Positions 1-12,235 are shown, numbered from the stretch's first letter. The stretch is 64,000 bases of DNA from Eumeta japonica (GCA_005406025.1 BGZK01001239.1:1-64000); one strand, 5' to 3'. A program made the numbers and translations. The notes: a model not told the origin generated them from the sequence alone.

Positions 1-82
1 TCAAAATTGCATCCGACAATCAAAGATATATTATCTATATATATACATCCGCCTACGCTGGAAAAGAGAAATAAATTGATAG

Positions 83-277
83 ACACTCTCAAACAAAAAA
101 AAAATCAACTTTCACACATGTGGATTAAAACTTATAGCGAAACTGTCAAAGACAATCGTCGCAAAAGGTGCCGATATCAACGGCTGTGACGAAAATGAAC
201 TCATTGAAGACGTTTATGAACGAATAGACACAAAACCTACGAAAATACGACCGCTCGGAAAAAAGTCACGTTTGTAA
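83..277 (+). other. possible 3' end of an unrecognised gene at the left edge
   Basis: The second forward frame is open from about 83 to the TAA at 275-277. Its last part reads like coding sequence, rich in Asp/Glu and Lys and ending GKKSRL. The first forward frame is open over 1-189 and also looks protein-like (HPTIKDIL, LEKRNKLIDTLKQKK). One reading is a single gene tail broken by a frameshift near 140-165. Another is a last exon starting at the AG near 82. I recognise no family. The window edge cuts off anything upstream, so this is only a weak candidate. Confidence 0.22.
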
Positions 278-303
278 TTTTCCGGGTGAACATTCATATA
301 GTA

Positions 304-379
304 TGGAATCGATCATGCATCTTTCCGTAAATAGTCTTAATCTCCTTCTTTTTAGAACAACTTTACCAAAATAACTATG
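304..379 (-). repeat. copy A of a ~75-bp dispersed motif
   Basis: Read on the minus strand this carries the shared core 'ggtaaagttgttctaaaaag', then 'aaggagatta', a 'tttacggaaagatgcatga' block and 'tcgattcca'. Copies B (601-674) and C (31282-31360), both on the plus strand, match it over most of their length. A and B face each other around a GC-rich spot, as an inverted pair. No reading frame is conserved, so it is noncoding repeat or regulatory DNA of unknown type. Confidence 0.6.
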
Positions 380-460
380 ACGAAAATATATCATTAAAAA
401 TATACTTAAAAATAATATAAAATAATTAGACACCACCCTAATAAAAGTTAGGCCAGATGC

Positions 461-525
461 AAACGCGGGCGCGGTCGGGCCAACGGCCGCGCGACGCGCA
501 GCGGTGCGGTATCTGCGCGTCAGCT
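461..525. other. short GC-rich, CpG-dense spot
   Basis: About 65 bases of very GC-rich, CpG-dense sequence ('gggcgcggtcgggc', 'ggccgcgcgacgcgcagcgg') lie in otherwise AT-rich DNA, between the inverted motif copies A and B. It could be a small promoter island or part of a mobile element. No TATA box or initiator could be assigned. Confidence 0.35.
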
Positions 526-600
526 GTTCTAAGGTTAGCAGTACGACAATTCTAGATTGATGTTCGTAGCTATTTTTCTAAGAAACGGCTACTTCAATGA

Positions 601-674
601 CTATAGTTTCTTCGGTAAAGTTATTCTAAAAAGAAGGAGATTATGATAATTTACGGAAAGATGAATGATGATTC
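601..674 (+). repeat. copy B of a ~75-bp dispersed motif
   Basis: This contains 'ggtaaagttattctaaaaag', 'aaggagattatga' and 'tttacggaaagatgaatga', and matches copy A in inverted orientation with few differences. About 220 bases separate the two, so the pair could be the terminal inverted repeats of a ~370-bp element (304-674). Confidence 0.55.
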
Positions 675-685
675 TACACGGTGTA

Positions 686-1859
686 AGGATATCTACCAAC
701 TTAACCCTTTGAGGGCGCAATTATAAAACTACCCCCTCCTCTCGCACGCGCAACTGTTTTTGATTATCCTCCGGAAAGCGCAACCTAACTGCAACCTCAA
801 AAAATGTACTGAAATGCTGATATTTATCATTTCACTGTAATTTTTTTTTTTCAATTCACTATTAGATACTTAATGCACACGAAATATTCACATTGTTACA
901 GACTTTACATTCTAATAGGAATATAATGGGAATGTTGCCCAAACCTACTATGTTAAATTTTACTGCACAATAATTCTACAAAATACACTATTTCTTCACA
1001 AAAGCTAAATAACTCAGTCGTAACGTTATTATAGGTTTGATAAATTTACATATACGGTAGTAGAACTACATACTTTTAGTAAAAAATGAACGCTGCAAAA
1101 TGTAATGACCGATTCGTCCTTGGCCACATTTAATACTCTATTTTTATAAATATGTAATAATTTCAAAATAAAATTAAACTGAGATAAAACTATTGTCACA
1201 ATTGATTACTACAAACTATTTAATATGTAATAAATTATGTAAATAATGTATGAAATCAACACGTACAATAAAATCATAACCGCCATTTTATACCTCAAAA
1301 CCAACAAAGGTAACTAGGCACATTTTTCACGTATTTACTATTGAGAAATACTATTATACTTTACTATGCTATAGAACATTTTACGCATTTTAATTGTATA
1401 TATCAAAAGAAAACACTCGCGTTTACTTTTGTAAAGTGGATAAACAGAAATACCGACAAACAGGCGACGATAGTGCCATCGCAAAGTGAACTGAACCATT
1501 ATTCAACTTTATAAATAAATTGTAAATTTTCTGATGTAAGCCACTCGAAAGGTATATATTTCCTAAAGAATATGATTCAATTTCGTATAATTAACAAGTA
1601 AAACCTAGAAATTTAAAGTGATTTTTTTTGTGCGTCACCGTGGAAAACTAAACAGGAACCTGCGGTCTACACAGAGAACACGCGCATTCAAAACGTACCT
1701 AGTACCTAGCAGTACCTAGTAAAAAGTACCTAGCAGTCCAAACGGTGAAATACGAAAAATACACACCTAAAAGCGAAAATATTGTACAATGTAAAAATGT
1801 CTTAAAATCGACCATGCACAGGCATGTTATACGATATCATCTATACCACCGACTATTAA
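686..1859. other. AT-rich spacer, nothing recognised
   Basis: No open frame with coding character was found. The only local structure is a short array of 'tacctag' units around 1697-1735. Confidence 0.5.
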
Positions 1860-3855
1860 AATTGTGGAGCAGGGCAGCAACGTAGAAGCCGAAGTAGGCA
1901 TCAAGACAGCTCTTGATAAAGTTATACCGGAAATAAAACAGGACAACAAAGAAGACCTTGAAAGAATGTAATAGAGCCAAAAACTGATATCGACATACCA
2001 AACTTCGCATCGACAAACTCTTATATAATAATCAACCTCTGCGTCGATTCAGAGAAGCACTACGCCAGTACAAAGTACAAAAACGGATATCAACTATTGA
2101 GAATTCAGGCAACCATGAATATAGATAGTGCATGTGAAGAATCCAAAAATCCCTAAAAAAACTTCCTCGACATCTTTTACCCTTCCCGGGTGTTAAACAG
2201 AAAAATATACTGTCAACGCCCTCGTTAACGCTTCTATTATTACAGACACCGAAGTACACCACAGCTTACAACTAAAACTGTTTAATAAGCTCGCAATGCC
2301 ACCTGTTGTCAAGATATGAAAGATGTCAACAAGTCTCCACGTATCGAAAGACCCGTGGCTCTGATGGCATTCAAGGGTACGCTCTCAAAACTGCGGAACC
2401 ATTGTTTTGGAAACATTTGGACGACATCATTAACTATCTACTAAAGACGGGATACTTTCCAAATCAATGTAAAACAAGCGAGTACATATTTCTATACAAA
2501 ATGGGCAAAAATCACTGTTTGCTCACTTCATATTGTCCGATCACGCTCCTGAATACAACGAGCAAAGTTTGTGAGCGCATTTTGTACGAGCTTATGCTGA
2601 AAGCTTATACTTACTTTATACAAAACATCTCATCCCTTCATATCAGCACAGTTTTAAGAGAGGCAAAAGCATAGTAAATATTATAGTGGACGCGCTCGAG
2701 AAAAAAGACTCAGTGGCGAAGGTCTGCACGGGTCTTAGTAAAGCCTTTGACTCAATTCATCACAAAGTACGAATACAAAATAATGCTCATACAAAGCTCT
2801 CTGAAAGACCACAAAGTTTGAGGCCGTTTCCGGACAACCCTCGGAGACGAAATTACTGTACGAAATCACGGCGTGCCGCAAAGCCCGATACTTGGTCCGC
2901 TCCTCTTCAATCTTTCATGCATGATCTCGGTGCTGAAAATAATCAAATGGGCCAGGATCGCTTCGACTGTCTTTACAAGTCATAACTTTCAGACTACATG
3001 TGTAACATCAACACGGCTACAAATGAGAGCTGAATGGACAATTGATGCGCTCATCCAATATTACAAAAAACGGGGTCTACATTGCAAAGTTGACAAGACG
3101 GAGTGCGCCTTTTTTTCGTATAGACGTAACTTCAAACCGAAATCAAAATTAAAAACCAGCAAGTGCCAGTGAAAATATAAGTAAACTTTCTAGACGTTTG
3201 GCTAAATCAACTTCGGACCATAAAGAAACAAAGAGAACCCGTCAGGCCAGAGCCACGCTCAGCGCGATCATCAGTTAGCACTTTAAAGTACAAATGAATG
3301 TAAAATTACTAGTAATACGAGCTTGTCTGCTCGATTTTGGCAGCATCTCTCGACGCTGTCACGCATCTCGAATACTAACATTAAACTACTGGAAGCGCAG
3401 TATAAAATGGCTCTAAAAACGGCAGAGAAACTACCGCGCAACACACTGACCGAAACCTTCGATGAAGATGACCTGTGACGCAAGCATGCTGGGGACCTAC
3501 AGACCGACAAGCTTGACAAGTTGTTGACCTGCCCAATCGAAGACCTAGAACTCAACGGCGAGCAATACACCCGCCACGTATATCACCGCCCAATCCTGCC
3601 CACGCACCTTATGGGACACATCGAACTTTTGCCGAAACGCGAGAGGCTGATGTCGATCTACAAGAGATCAGTCACTCGACGTCGAAACAAAATTTAACAC
3701 CCACGAACATCGTGCATTATACCATAGGGCCGGCTCGGCAAAGAGTGAAACTATTTTGTAAAGTTAGACTTAGAAATAAGCACACACTTTACCCCACACA
3801 CCCCGGCCATAAGCAGGGACCTAACTGTAAACGTAAACATTGAATAAATAAATTT
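1860..3855 (+). mobile_element. decayed Jockey-like non-LTR retrotransposon
   Basis: Fragments of a non-LTR reverse transcriptase can be read across several frames. From 2306 to 2674 there is a GSDGIQG..LK block, a GYFP motif and 'SYCPITLLNTTSKVCERIL', which match the conserved PISLL..KxxERI region of Jockey-clade enzymes. From about 2686 comes 'LSKAFDSIHH', where the usual first catalytic Asp of the DLSKAFD motif is replaced. After a frame change near 2873 there is 'PILGPLLFNL', the region just before the catalytic FADD box, which is not intact here. The 3' part (about 3180-3840) has the composition of a Jockey tail and ends in 'gaataaataaatttc'. Many stops and shifts make it a dead copy. 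The 5' end is estimated from the first protein-like stretch. Clade assignment is from motif spacing only. Confidence 0.75.
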
Positions 3856-3859
3856 CTTT

Positions 3860-5205
3860 GTATAATATGTGTTAGAGAAACCTTTTTTATTTTAAAGTGT
3901 ACACTCCCGAAGTGATCCTGTTCACCAAGTCAGGACCTGATAATAGCATCTCAGGAAAATCGAGGGTTACCCTCAAATATTATAGGCACGCGTAGTGTGT
4001 TTGAGCTCTTTTTCTTAGTTATTCAAGTTTTTGCGTCTGGGAGTCATCATCTCATGCTGTTGAATTGATGATGAAAGCCACAGCATTTCTTAACGGTTAG
4101 GAATTAGGGGATAATACTGCAATTTGTCGACAGAAACTCCTCTTCAATGTCTTACTAAAACCTAATATACACAGAATTAAAGTTATTTTCTAATGACTAA
4201 ATCTACCTACATATTTTCATTCGTGTATGTAATTCCAACGTGATAATCTAACTCTTTAGGGATAACGGCAGAAATACCGATATTCATTTAATGTGGAAGT
4301 GAATGAAAAAGGTTTACATGAATCGTAGAACTTTTACATGTATAATAAATAATAAGAATAGTTTATATAAGAATGATTTCGTAGTTGCGCTCCAACTAAG
4401 AATGTTAAGACCCTAGAATGAATTAGTGGACAATAAATTCGGGACCAGAACTTCTTTTTACTTGCTGCGTATAGAAGTAAAGGACACTCCTGGCCAATTA
4501 TACTAACCATTAATCTACATAAAAGTAGCTAAATGAATAATAAAGTTATAATTACTCGATAAGTAAAAAAAAACATGACAAAATAATATTTTTAAAAATA
4601 AAAGAAAAGAGCCTCCAGAAACATATTTAAATAATTAGTTGTTTTTGGAGTTGGTTTTATCTAAAGCAAGACAAAAGAAAATATAACCCATATAAACACG
4701 AATGTGGAACGTGAAACATTGAGTCAAAAGGATATCTTCCTCGAAGCAGAAGACAAAACTGCACCTGATTTATCTTTAGCTGGAACCGACTCCTAAAACA
4801 AATTATTTAAATAGGTTTTTGAAGGTGGTTTTTTTTTTATTTTTGTAAAGATTATGTTTGTAAGCAATATTTTAGCTCAAATTACAGCTACTCCATGAGT
4901 AACATTTTGGATTGCCTGCTTAGACACTTCCCACAGGAAAAAAACTAAATCTGAGATTCAATGCTTTGATAGCTTTTGCGGGACAACGAATAAACAGATA
5001 AATAATTACTTTTACGTACAGTGTGTGTTTAGATCAGAAATACAACGACTCTCATATTTTAGATTCAGTAGACGTGACGTGAAAGAAAAACAAACAAACG
5101 GCGAACACTTGTATGATCCGGTATTAGCGTATGATTTTAGCTCTACACCCGTTATTAAAGCATTCCTTGCTTCTAAGTAAACTGTCTATCGACCCTCACA
5201 TATAA
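3860..5205. other. AT-rich spacer, nothing recognised
   Basis: No coding-like frame, tRNA or clear repeat boundary was found here. Confidence 0.45.
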
Positions 5206-5214
5206 ATCGCATAA

Positions 5215-5350
5215 TTTTTACCTAACGATACCATAAGGGCTCATTCATAAATTAGGTAAGGCGTTTAGAGGAGGGGAGTTTAAATATATTTTATTTTTTA
5301 CCGCAAGTGATGTAGGGGGGGAGGGGGTCTTCATGGTTCTTATTACGTAA
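5215..5350. repeat. fragment of an insect MITE-like repeat
   Basis: The stretch begins 'agggctcattcataaattag', continues with 'gtaaggcgtttagaggaggg' and a 'gtagggggggagggggtc' run, and reaches 'ttattacgtaagacc'. This order (a call to the far end by 'cataaatta.gtaagg', then a G-rich run) is familiar from dispersed insect repeats. The matching inverted end was not found, so the copy looks truncated. Confidence 0.4.
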
Positions 5351-5388
5351 GACCATAAAAAACTAGCTAAGAGCATGTCGGACCATGC

Positions 5389-5426
5389 TCATTGTAGGGT
5401 TACGAGGCTTCGTAACCCTACAATGA
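5389..5426. repeat. perfect 17-bp hairpin, 4-nt loop
   Basis: The left arm 5389-5405 (tcattgtagggttacga) pairs without mismatch with the right arm 5410-5426. The loop is ggct at 5406-5409. It lies in a spacer directly after the G-rich MITE-like fragment. Confidence 0.75.
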
Positions 5427-6079
5427 ACTGTAATAATGGCTATTATTCAAAAGAAATGCACTACAAATGAAAAAAGTACGTTGTTACACTTTCTATGTTC
5501 CCATACAGAATAGTAATAAGTACTTTAGTAGTCTATAACTAGAAAAATAAGTTGGTCTGTCGACTGTTACCATTAAAACTAGTGTCAACTAAAGTGCATC
5601 AGCAAAAGAGCATATCTTCAGTGTACTTACATCCTTTTGTTGAGAAGCGCAGTTTTGCGGCAATAACTCAAGAACAATATATCTGTTCATGTTCGAAATA
5701 GTTTTCGTTGAAAGTATTTATTAAGCGTTATCTTCGTTATTTTTTTATATTTTTACGATTTAGAAAACGTTTACTTACGGTTTAGAAAATAAAGGGATGG
5801 AAAACACAATTACTGCAATTACGGAGCTATTATTTCCAAAATTATTCACATAATCAAAAAAATTGCTTAGAAGCCTTAAAGTATTTTCAAAAGAACTGTC
5901 GAAAATGTGTCACACGTTGATGTTTGCTGAAAACTTCTTTTATATGTATGAAGTGTTCCCCCTAGAAATATTTATTTTTATTATAATATAACTATCAACC
6001 TAAGTAGCGGCTTATACAAGACACCCACACAATAAATTTCATCAATATACGTCTTGTAGCTTTTAAATAAAATGCCTGT

Positions 6080-6158
6080 GACATACGGACGGACGGACAT
6101 GACGTAACTATAAGGGTTCCGTTTTTGCCATTTTGGCCCGAAACCCCAAAAAATGGGT
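6080..6158. repeat. lepidopteran interspersed repeat end ('..ctataagggttccg..')
   Basis: A 'acggacggacggacatgacg' run is followed by 'taactataagggttccg' and 'tttttgccattttgg'. I know this sequence as a high-copy end of repeats in moth and butterfly genomes. A related segment of the same family appears near 14340-14600. Confidence 0.65.
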
Positions 6159-6159
6159 T

Positions 6160-6501
6160 AAGTTACGAATTTTGTTTCAAAAAGCGCGCGTTCTCGACAG
6201 CAAGGTGGAAATTTGTGGCATCCATGGCAGCATTTCCGTATCACCCGGAAGATTTTGCTCAGAACGTTCTAAATACTTCGCATCGAAAAGGCTATGAAAC
6301 TTCATAAAACCTTCCACATCTGCCACATCAAGAACAATGTCGATATTGTTGAATTGGTGGACATGTACGACGACGTCGTTATTATCATCAATGAGGCACC
6401 GGGACCGAAGCATAGTAGAGATGTTCCAATGGCTGATCCACTTGCTGAGTGGTTGTTGATTCCTTGGTTGAAACTAAGTGAAATGATTTTTAACAATATA
6501 T
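6160..6501 (+). pseudogene. unrecognised protein-like remnant
   Basis: One forward frame is open through about 6296 (ending ..RSKYFASKRL) and stops at a TGA. A second frame starts with an ATG overlapping that point (6294) and runs 69 codons to a stop at 6501-6503, with an acidic/hydrophobic stretch 'VDIVELVDMYDDVVIIINE' and 'WLLIPWLKLSEM'. The switch fits a single frameshift in an older coding region of about 110 codons. GC content is higher than in the flanks. I recognise no family. It could be a decayed transposon gene, a retrocopy or chance. Confidence 0.25.
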
Positions 6502-6994
6502 AAAAAAATTGTCATCGCAAACAAATGTGTTTTTTATAATCTGCGATATTTCTTTATAATTTTAGTAGATACTTTTTCTTACGTAAGATTTAATATGGGG
6601 AAGAGTGTCAAACAATTCTCATTCTTTCTAACTTGGGGTAAAGACGACTCAAAATGTGCAAAAATTTGTCTTACATAATTTATGGATGACCTCTAAGACG
6701 TAACGCGTTTCGTGTTTGTATATTGTAGTTTCTGATTTGTATATTGTAGTTTCTGAAAAAAATCCAAGGAAACTCATATTTTTTCATTAGAAATTGGAAT
6801 CAAAGTAAAACAACACGTATTACAAAAAAGTTGCAATAGTTTATTCGTAAATAAATAATTGATGCAAAAATGTGTTTATATAGTATAACGTAGCTTTATC
6901 AATTTAATTGATTCTATTATACGTATATTCTTCCATGATTTTGACAGCAAAAAACATATTGAATTAAGTTTTAATTTTCTTGTTGTTGTGAAAA

Positions 6995-9900
6995 ATGGCA
7001 GCAGGTAAATTATAATTTGCGTACTATCATCCGGAATAATCATTCTTCAAGATATTTCACGATGCGAGTTTAGTGCGATTGTGGACTCTTTCACGTACGT
7101 GCCAAAGTCGCAATTTGTTTGTTTTTTTTTTAGTTTCAAGAATACAATTCCCCTGCTCGTGACAAGAATCAAACTGATACTGATTTAAAACTGCATAAAT
7201 CGGTAGATTCCAGCAAACGCGGTGAGCGGAGTGGTAGTGCAGACGGCGACGCTGGTGAGCGCTGCGGGCGCGGCCCTCACGCTTCCTAAGAAGAAGAAAA
7301 AGAAGAAACCGCCGAAAGAGAAGAAGCCGCGACCCAAACCAGGAGAGATACGGCTCACCACCGCCCTTGGTAGGCATAGATCACTTCGTATAGACAATAT
7401 ATAATCACACAAAGAAGTAGAATCTGACTTTGACGTAAACATCAATAATAAAGACCCCTCGATGAATTTTTGTTCTATATAATGGGTTAGTCTAAGTTCA
7501 TGGAAAAATGGGAAATGTTTTTTTTTTCTATTGGAAGATTATTTTCACATCTTAGCTTCAACAGTTTTTTTTTAAATACCGTTCGACGAATAGCTTTAAG
7601 AAAGTGTTAAATTAACTTTCAAAATAATACAAAAGTCCATATTAATTTTGATTGAAATGACTCCTTGTTTATTTTGAAAAATAAAAGTAATTGCCATACC
7701 ATCCTGACCAATTAAATAATAAGTACAGCCACATAACAGAACTTTTCAATCAAAAGTCGAAAAGCAACGCATTTGGAAGAAAAAATATGTACCTATATGC
7801 ATCACAAACATTTTCAGGGTTGCATATTCAATTCCATTCTTTAAGCGCATTAGTGGTCTTCGACTCCCTCATCAGACAATATTAAATTGTTTATTGATAA
7901 CCCTCGCAATCGGTATAAAAAGAAAATATTCAAAACGATTTCTTTCTTACAATTATTCATAAGTAATTTTTCATTACTTATAAATAATTGCAAAAAATTG
8001 TCGATAATTTTTATAAATTATTTACAACAGCTTATAAAAATTATCTATTCGTATAAAAAAAATATGTAAAAAAAGATGTCTTCATTTGCCATTGCAACTT
8101 TTGTCATTAGCAGTTCGGTCCGAAAAATATTCTACTATTTGACAGGTGTTTACAAGAAAAACCGCAATGATTGGTAGATGATGAAATTTCAAATACCTAC
8201 CTATAAAATCTATGGCCGTGAATATATTCGTGCTCAAAGAAGAGACAAGTATTCGTGCTCAGTTAACATCATAATATATAATACCTGCAGCCTATACTAC
8301 CGGTAAACTGCACCTGCATTATCTTGCTATAACAGCATATAGAACAATTTTATTTGTATGCAGACGGGAGCACGCTGTATTGCTGCCCCGAGTGCCATAT
8401 GGCGTATCCGGAGCGCGGCTTGCTGGACCAGCACCTCGTCGGGCACACCATGGAAAGAAGGTTAGTTAACGTAAAGCTAGATTTTGTAATGGCCTTAATA
8501 GTCCTTTTATTGCTTAATTTCGGACACTCAAAGACACTAGCTGCCGGAATATATATTTGTTGAATTTGGGTCTCATTAAAAGATGTCATCATCAGCGACA
8601 TGAATTAACAAGGCACTGAAATGTTAAAATGTTACTTTATTAAAAAAGCTTGTTTTTTTTTTTAATTATAATTTTTTTAAGTACTCATTGATCTTTTTAG
8701 GTAATATTAAATATGAAAGTGAGGTAGGGATGGTTTTAATCATTACATTCATCATTCGTTTTATGAAGATAGTTGCGATACGATTGACATTGATTTTATA
8801 AAACAATGACGCTTGTGCATTGATTCAATGCACTTCTACGAATATATCGTTTACTGTCACCATCAGATTCATCTGCGACATATGCAACGCGGCGCTGAAA
8901 CGCAAGGACCACCTGACGCGGCACAAGCAGTCTCACAACCCCGAGCGGCCGCACGCCTGCTCGGTCTGCCTCAAAGCCTTCAAACGCAAGGAACAGCTGA
9001 CGCTGCATTTCGTCATCCACTCCGGAGAAAAGCGGCACGTTTGCAACGAGTGCGGCAAAGGTGACGACGATACAGCATAACCGTAGTCCCTTAACATCGA
9101 TGTGCATAGATAGGCCCGCAGAACAAAAAAAAAAAGGTCTTATATAACCAATCTGATCTGAAAAATTAGATTGGATTTGAATCGAATCAGTCGCAAATAC
9201 TCGACACGCTCTGTCACGTTCTCCGACAAGAACCGGCGGGAGGGCCGGCCCAGTTCTCGGCTCTTGCTAATAGCGCGATAACTATAGTTTCAATAGCGAC
9301 CAATCAGCGATTGTCTTTTCTTTTCTCTCGACTTTGACAAGATTTTCGATTGTCTTTTATCTACAAGGGTCCATCTATATACATCGATGTTCCTTAATTT
9401 TGACATATATTTTCTTTATTTTATCATAATTATCACGAACCGGTAACTAATTTCGATATATTTAAGAATTAATTTGTTTCCTCAGCATTCGCTAACCGTT
9501 GCTGGGATTTCATACGCAAAAAGGTGACAAAAGGGCTCTGTTACTAAGCCTCGTCGTCCGCTCGCTCTTCTGTCCTATATGTAAAGGGCTATACCTTATG
9601 AACCGTCACAAATATCCGGTTGTTGTTTAAAAGATACGTATGCATTATTATGGCGAACATCCCGACGAATAATAAAACAAACTTAAAGTAAAAACTCACT
9701 TAAGGTTCTCTATACAAGAAACGTGTTTTTTCATTGTTATTTCTATATCATAGAAATATGGATACAAGTATCATGCTTGGTGTAACTATAGTGCAAACTC
9801 TAAAATGTAACAACAAATAATAAAAATCAGCCAAGTATAAGTTGGGCTTATTCCGCATATTTCTAATTGAATGAAATAGTCCACATTTTTTTTTTTGCCA

Positions 9901-10973
9901 ATACATATTTTTATGCAGTGCACTGTGTTTACGTACAGTGTGTGGCCGTCCGCAATTCTCGGCGTGCATCACATTTGACCGATATTTACATACTTATATA
10001 GTCCATTTCTTGTAACCGCACGCTGGTGACTTATTTATGCTAGGTCTTGTATATTGTGACGACCGACTAATCTTGCAGCAAACTCATACCAATTGTAAGC
10101 TCCGCCTACCCACTGTCTCATTTTATGCGAGTGACGATACCGTGGGTCTTGTCTTCATCTTCTAACGAACGTGCCTGTCTCAAATAATTTTTAAAGGATA
10201 CCACATTTCAAACCCCATTAACTTTTTATCTGTTGATCTTTCCTTTGGTATACAATTTACCAGTCTGTCCTTACGTTTACTACACGTTTTAATGCTGTTG
10301 TGTCAAGTTTTAACTATCCCATTATCGAAGCACAACCTCTCGCAATCTCTTTATTTCAGACTGATGAACTTTGGCCTTCGCCCTCCGCGCAGGCGCAGTG
10401 CGGGTCGGGGGCTGCTACTGACCGATATCACCAATGCGACGTCGACGCATTGGTGATACGTTCCAGAACGAACAAACAAACAAACACGCTTTCAGAGGCA
10501 AGGGATCGTATTAAAAAACGTCCATCTCAAGAACTAACGTGGGAGCGAGACATGTATTATTTTCTATAGCGAAGCACTATAACTGTCTCGCTCTTACCAC
10601 TCTCAAGATGGAACGCCGCTCTTAAGTGTGCTTTATTAATATGGCCCAAGGAGCGAATGATCTAACTTGACTTATGTCACAAATTCAGAGGTCAATTCGC
10701 CCCCGTTCAGCATTGAACACGACACCTGCTCATTCGAATGCGACGCTCTTGACTATCCACTGCTCGTGTAACACGTTAATTGTACATCTCTCGTGCTTCT
10801 TTGGTTGAACAGGATTTTATCGGAAAGACCACTTGCGGAAGCACACCCGATCGCACATTGCGCGGCGCGTCAAGGCCGAGCTGTCGCAGCAGAGCGCCGC
10901 TGCCACCGTGGCGCTGGCGCACGCCGTACCCGCGCCCGCGCCCGCGCCGCCGCCGCCGGTCAGCCCCTCTTGA
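6995..10973 (+). CDS. C2H2 zinc-finger protein, four fingers (convergent paralogue 1)
   Basis: Five coding exons are proposed: 6995-7004, 7214-7369, 8364-8460, 8867-9060 and 10813-10973. All junctions are GT/AG and the phases match, giving 205 aa. Residues about 28-47 are a Lys/Pro-rich basic block, a likely nuclear signal. Four C2H2 fingers follow: C63-C66/H79-H83, C91-C94/H107-H111, C119-C122/H135-H139 and C147-C150/H163-H167. The last one is split by a phase-1 intron between CGK and GFYRKDHLRKH. A short Ala/Pro-rich tail ends the protein. The start is inferred: a tiny exon ATG-GCA-GCA-G followed by GTAAAT joins in phase to exon 2. The start could instead lie further upstream, while exons 2-5 are solid. 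It is probably a nuclear DNA-binding protein. It converges on the minus-strand zinc-finger gene ending at 20419, with which it shares module and intron position. Confidence 0.85.
9515..9615. repeat. lepidopteran interspersed repeat fragment in zinc-finger intron
   Basis: The text 'aaggtgacaaaagggctctg' followed by 'ttactaagcctcgtcgtccg' and 'gctataccttatgaaccgt' matches a repeat commonly seen in lepidopteran introns, recalled as 'ttactaagcctccgctgtccg'. It lies in the last intron (9061-10812) of the small zinc-finger gene. The rest of that intron is unremarkable apart from the hairpin at 10426-10458. Confidence 0.5.
10426..10458. repeat. perfect 13-bp hairpin, 7-nt loop
   Basis: The arms are TATCACCAATGCG at 10426-10438 and its reverse complement at 10446-10458, with spacer acgtcga. 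It lies in the last intron of the small zinc-finger gene, next to a GC-rich patch (about 10385-10415). Confidence 0.7.
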
Positions 10974-11071
10974 CCTCATGCCCAAAAAGCTCAAGAATTC
11001 ATAGCGTTCGTTGCCGCCGCCAAAGACGCTTTCTAGCACAACGCTCTGCTGATCGACTCCGTTATCGATGA

Positions 11072-11077
11072 AATAAA
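11072..11077 (+). promoter_or_regulatory. polyadenylation signal AATAAA for the small zinc-finger gene
   Basis: A canonical AATAAA lies 99 bases after the stop codon at 10971-10973 and is the first one downstream. The implied 3' UTR is short. Confidence 0.6.
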
Positions 11078-11214
11078 TCTTTAATACCTAGTTGAAATTC
11101 CAATTTTCCAAAATGATACCGTAGCATATGAAGCCATTTTCGAAAATTGAATAATGTTCACGCATCGACGTGTTCGACGGATTGACATCGTGTAATTTTA
11201 GTATTGTACGTATG

Positions 11215-11285
11215 GCGACGGCCGCGAGAGGCCCATAGCCAGGAGTGGACTGCTAACATAGGCTGATATTGTCGTAATGATTCCC
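11215..11285 (+). repeat. lepidopteran LINE/SINE 3'-tail fragment
   Basis: The segment 'cgagaggcccatagccagga' followed by 'gtggactgctaacataggctgat' is a diverged copy of the well-known lepidopteran tail 'gaggcctatgcccagcagtggg..ataggctgat'. Only the tail is present. Confidence 0.6.
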
Positions 11286-11649
11286 ATTATTGATATAGAT
11301 TTTAGAAGTGGTATCCAATACGGAGGAATATAGATACGTTTAAAACGAAAGAGAAATAGATAAGTATTGTAAAAATTCTAATATATATGCAAAATTGGTT
11401 TTAATGCAATTTTCTATATGATACATATTCGTCAAATTGCTTGTACAAACTGTACAACCAAATGGTTTTTATTATATAATATAATATTCTCCTGAATATG
11501 ATCGTTAATATTGAGAGGACAAAACGAGAAAGTAACTGTAACCTTGGATTGGAGTATGAAACTTTAAATATTATCTTTATAAATATTAAAAATTATCCCG
11601 TTTGCATTTATCAATAGTATCTATAAATATATTTAAAAAGTACAACCGA

Positions 11650-12235
11650 GTGTGTCTGTATATTGAAAGCATGTTTGAAAAATGGAGAGAGCAGCATAAG
11701 GAATCGATGATTTCGAAATTGTCTGTCTGTTCGCGCACATCTTTGAAATTACTGAACGGATTTTAATGTGGTTTTCACCATTAGATAAAGCTTGGCTTGG
11801 AACATAATGTAGGCGTTATTTCTATAAATCGGATGTCAGAAAAAAGTTATCCTGGGGGGGTTAGTAGTGTTAGAAAACTGCACTATCCCAGACTGACACA
11901 GACAATATTTTATTTCTATACTAGCGTTTATCCTTGCTCTGTATGATTTTGAATTGTGAGCAATGGCGGAATCGAAAGCGAGACGGGGAGCAGAATCGAG
12001 AGCGAGGACTGAAATTGAAAACGAGACCGGGGTCGTAATCGAATGTCGGATTTAAACGAGATTAGAATCAAGAGCGTGACCGAGATCCAAATCAAGAATA
12101 GTGCCGGAATCAGAATCGAAAGCGGGAACGAGACAGGTTTGACAGCGGTCTTTCCATATAAAAGACGAAGGAACACATTCTATATCCAAGTGGGCGAAGC
12201 CACAGGCGGAGAGTTAATCATGTATACATATGAAA
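11650..12235 (+). repeat. lepidopteran interspersed repeat carrying a degenerate minisatellite
   Basis: The left part (about 11710-11870) reads 'ctgtctgttcgcgcacatc', 'ctgaacggattttaatg' and 'ttggcttggaacataatgtagg', a common lepidopteran repeat. From about 11960 to 12135 comes a degenerate array of G/A-rich units such as 'ggaatcgaaagcgagac' and 'agaatcgagagcgag'. The end 'gtgggcgaagccacaggcgg' (about 12190-12210) is the familiar terminus of this family. The open frames across the array are by-products of its periodicity, not genes. A related copy lies at 34985-35900. Confidence 0.6.

Noticed and set aside
7185..7445. Minus-strand open frames over the Lys-rich zinc-finger exon
   Set aside because: Phe/Leu-rich shadows of the Lys/Pro-rich plus-strand exon 7214-7369.
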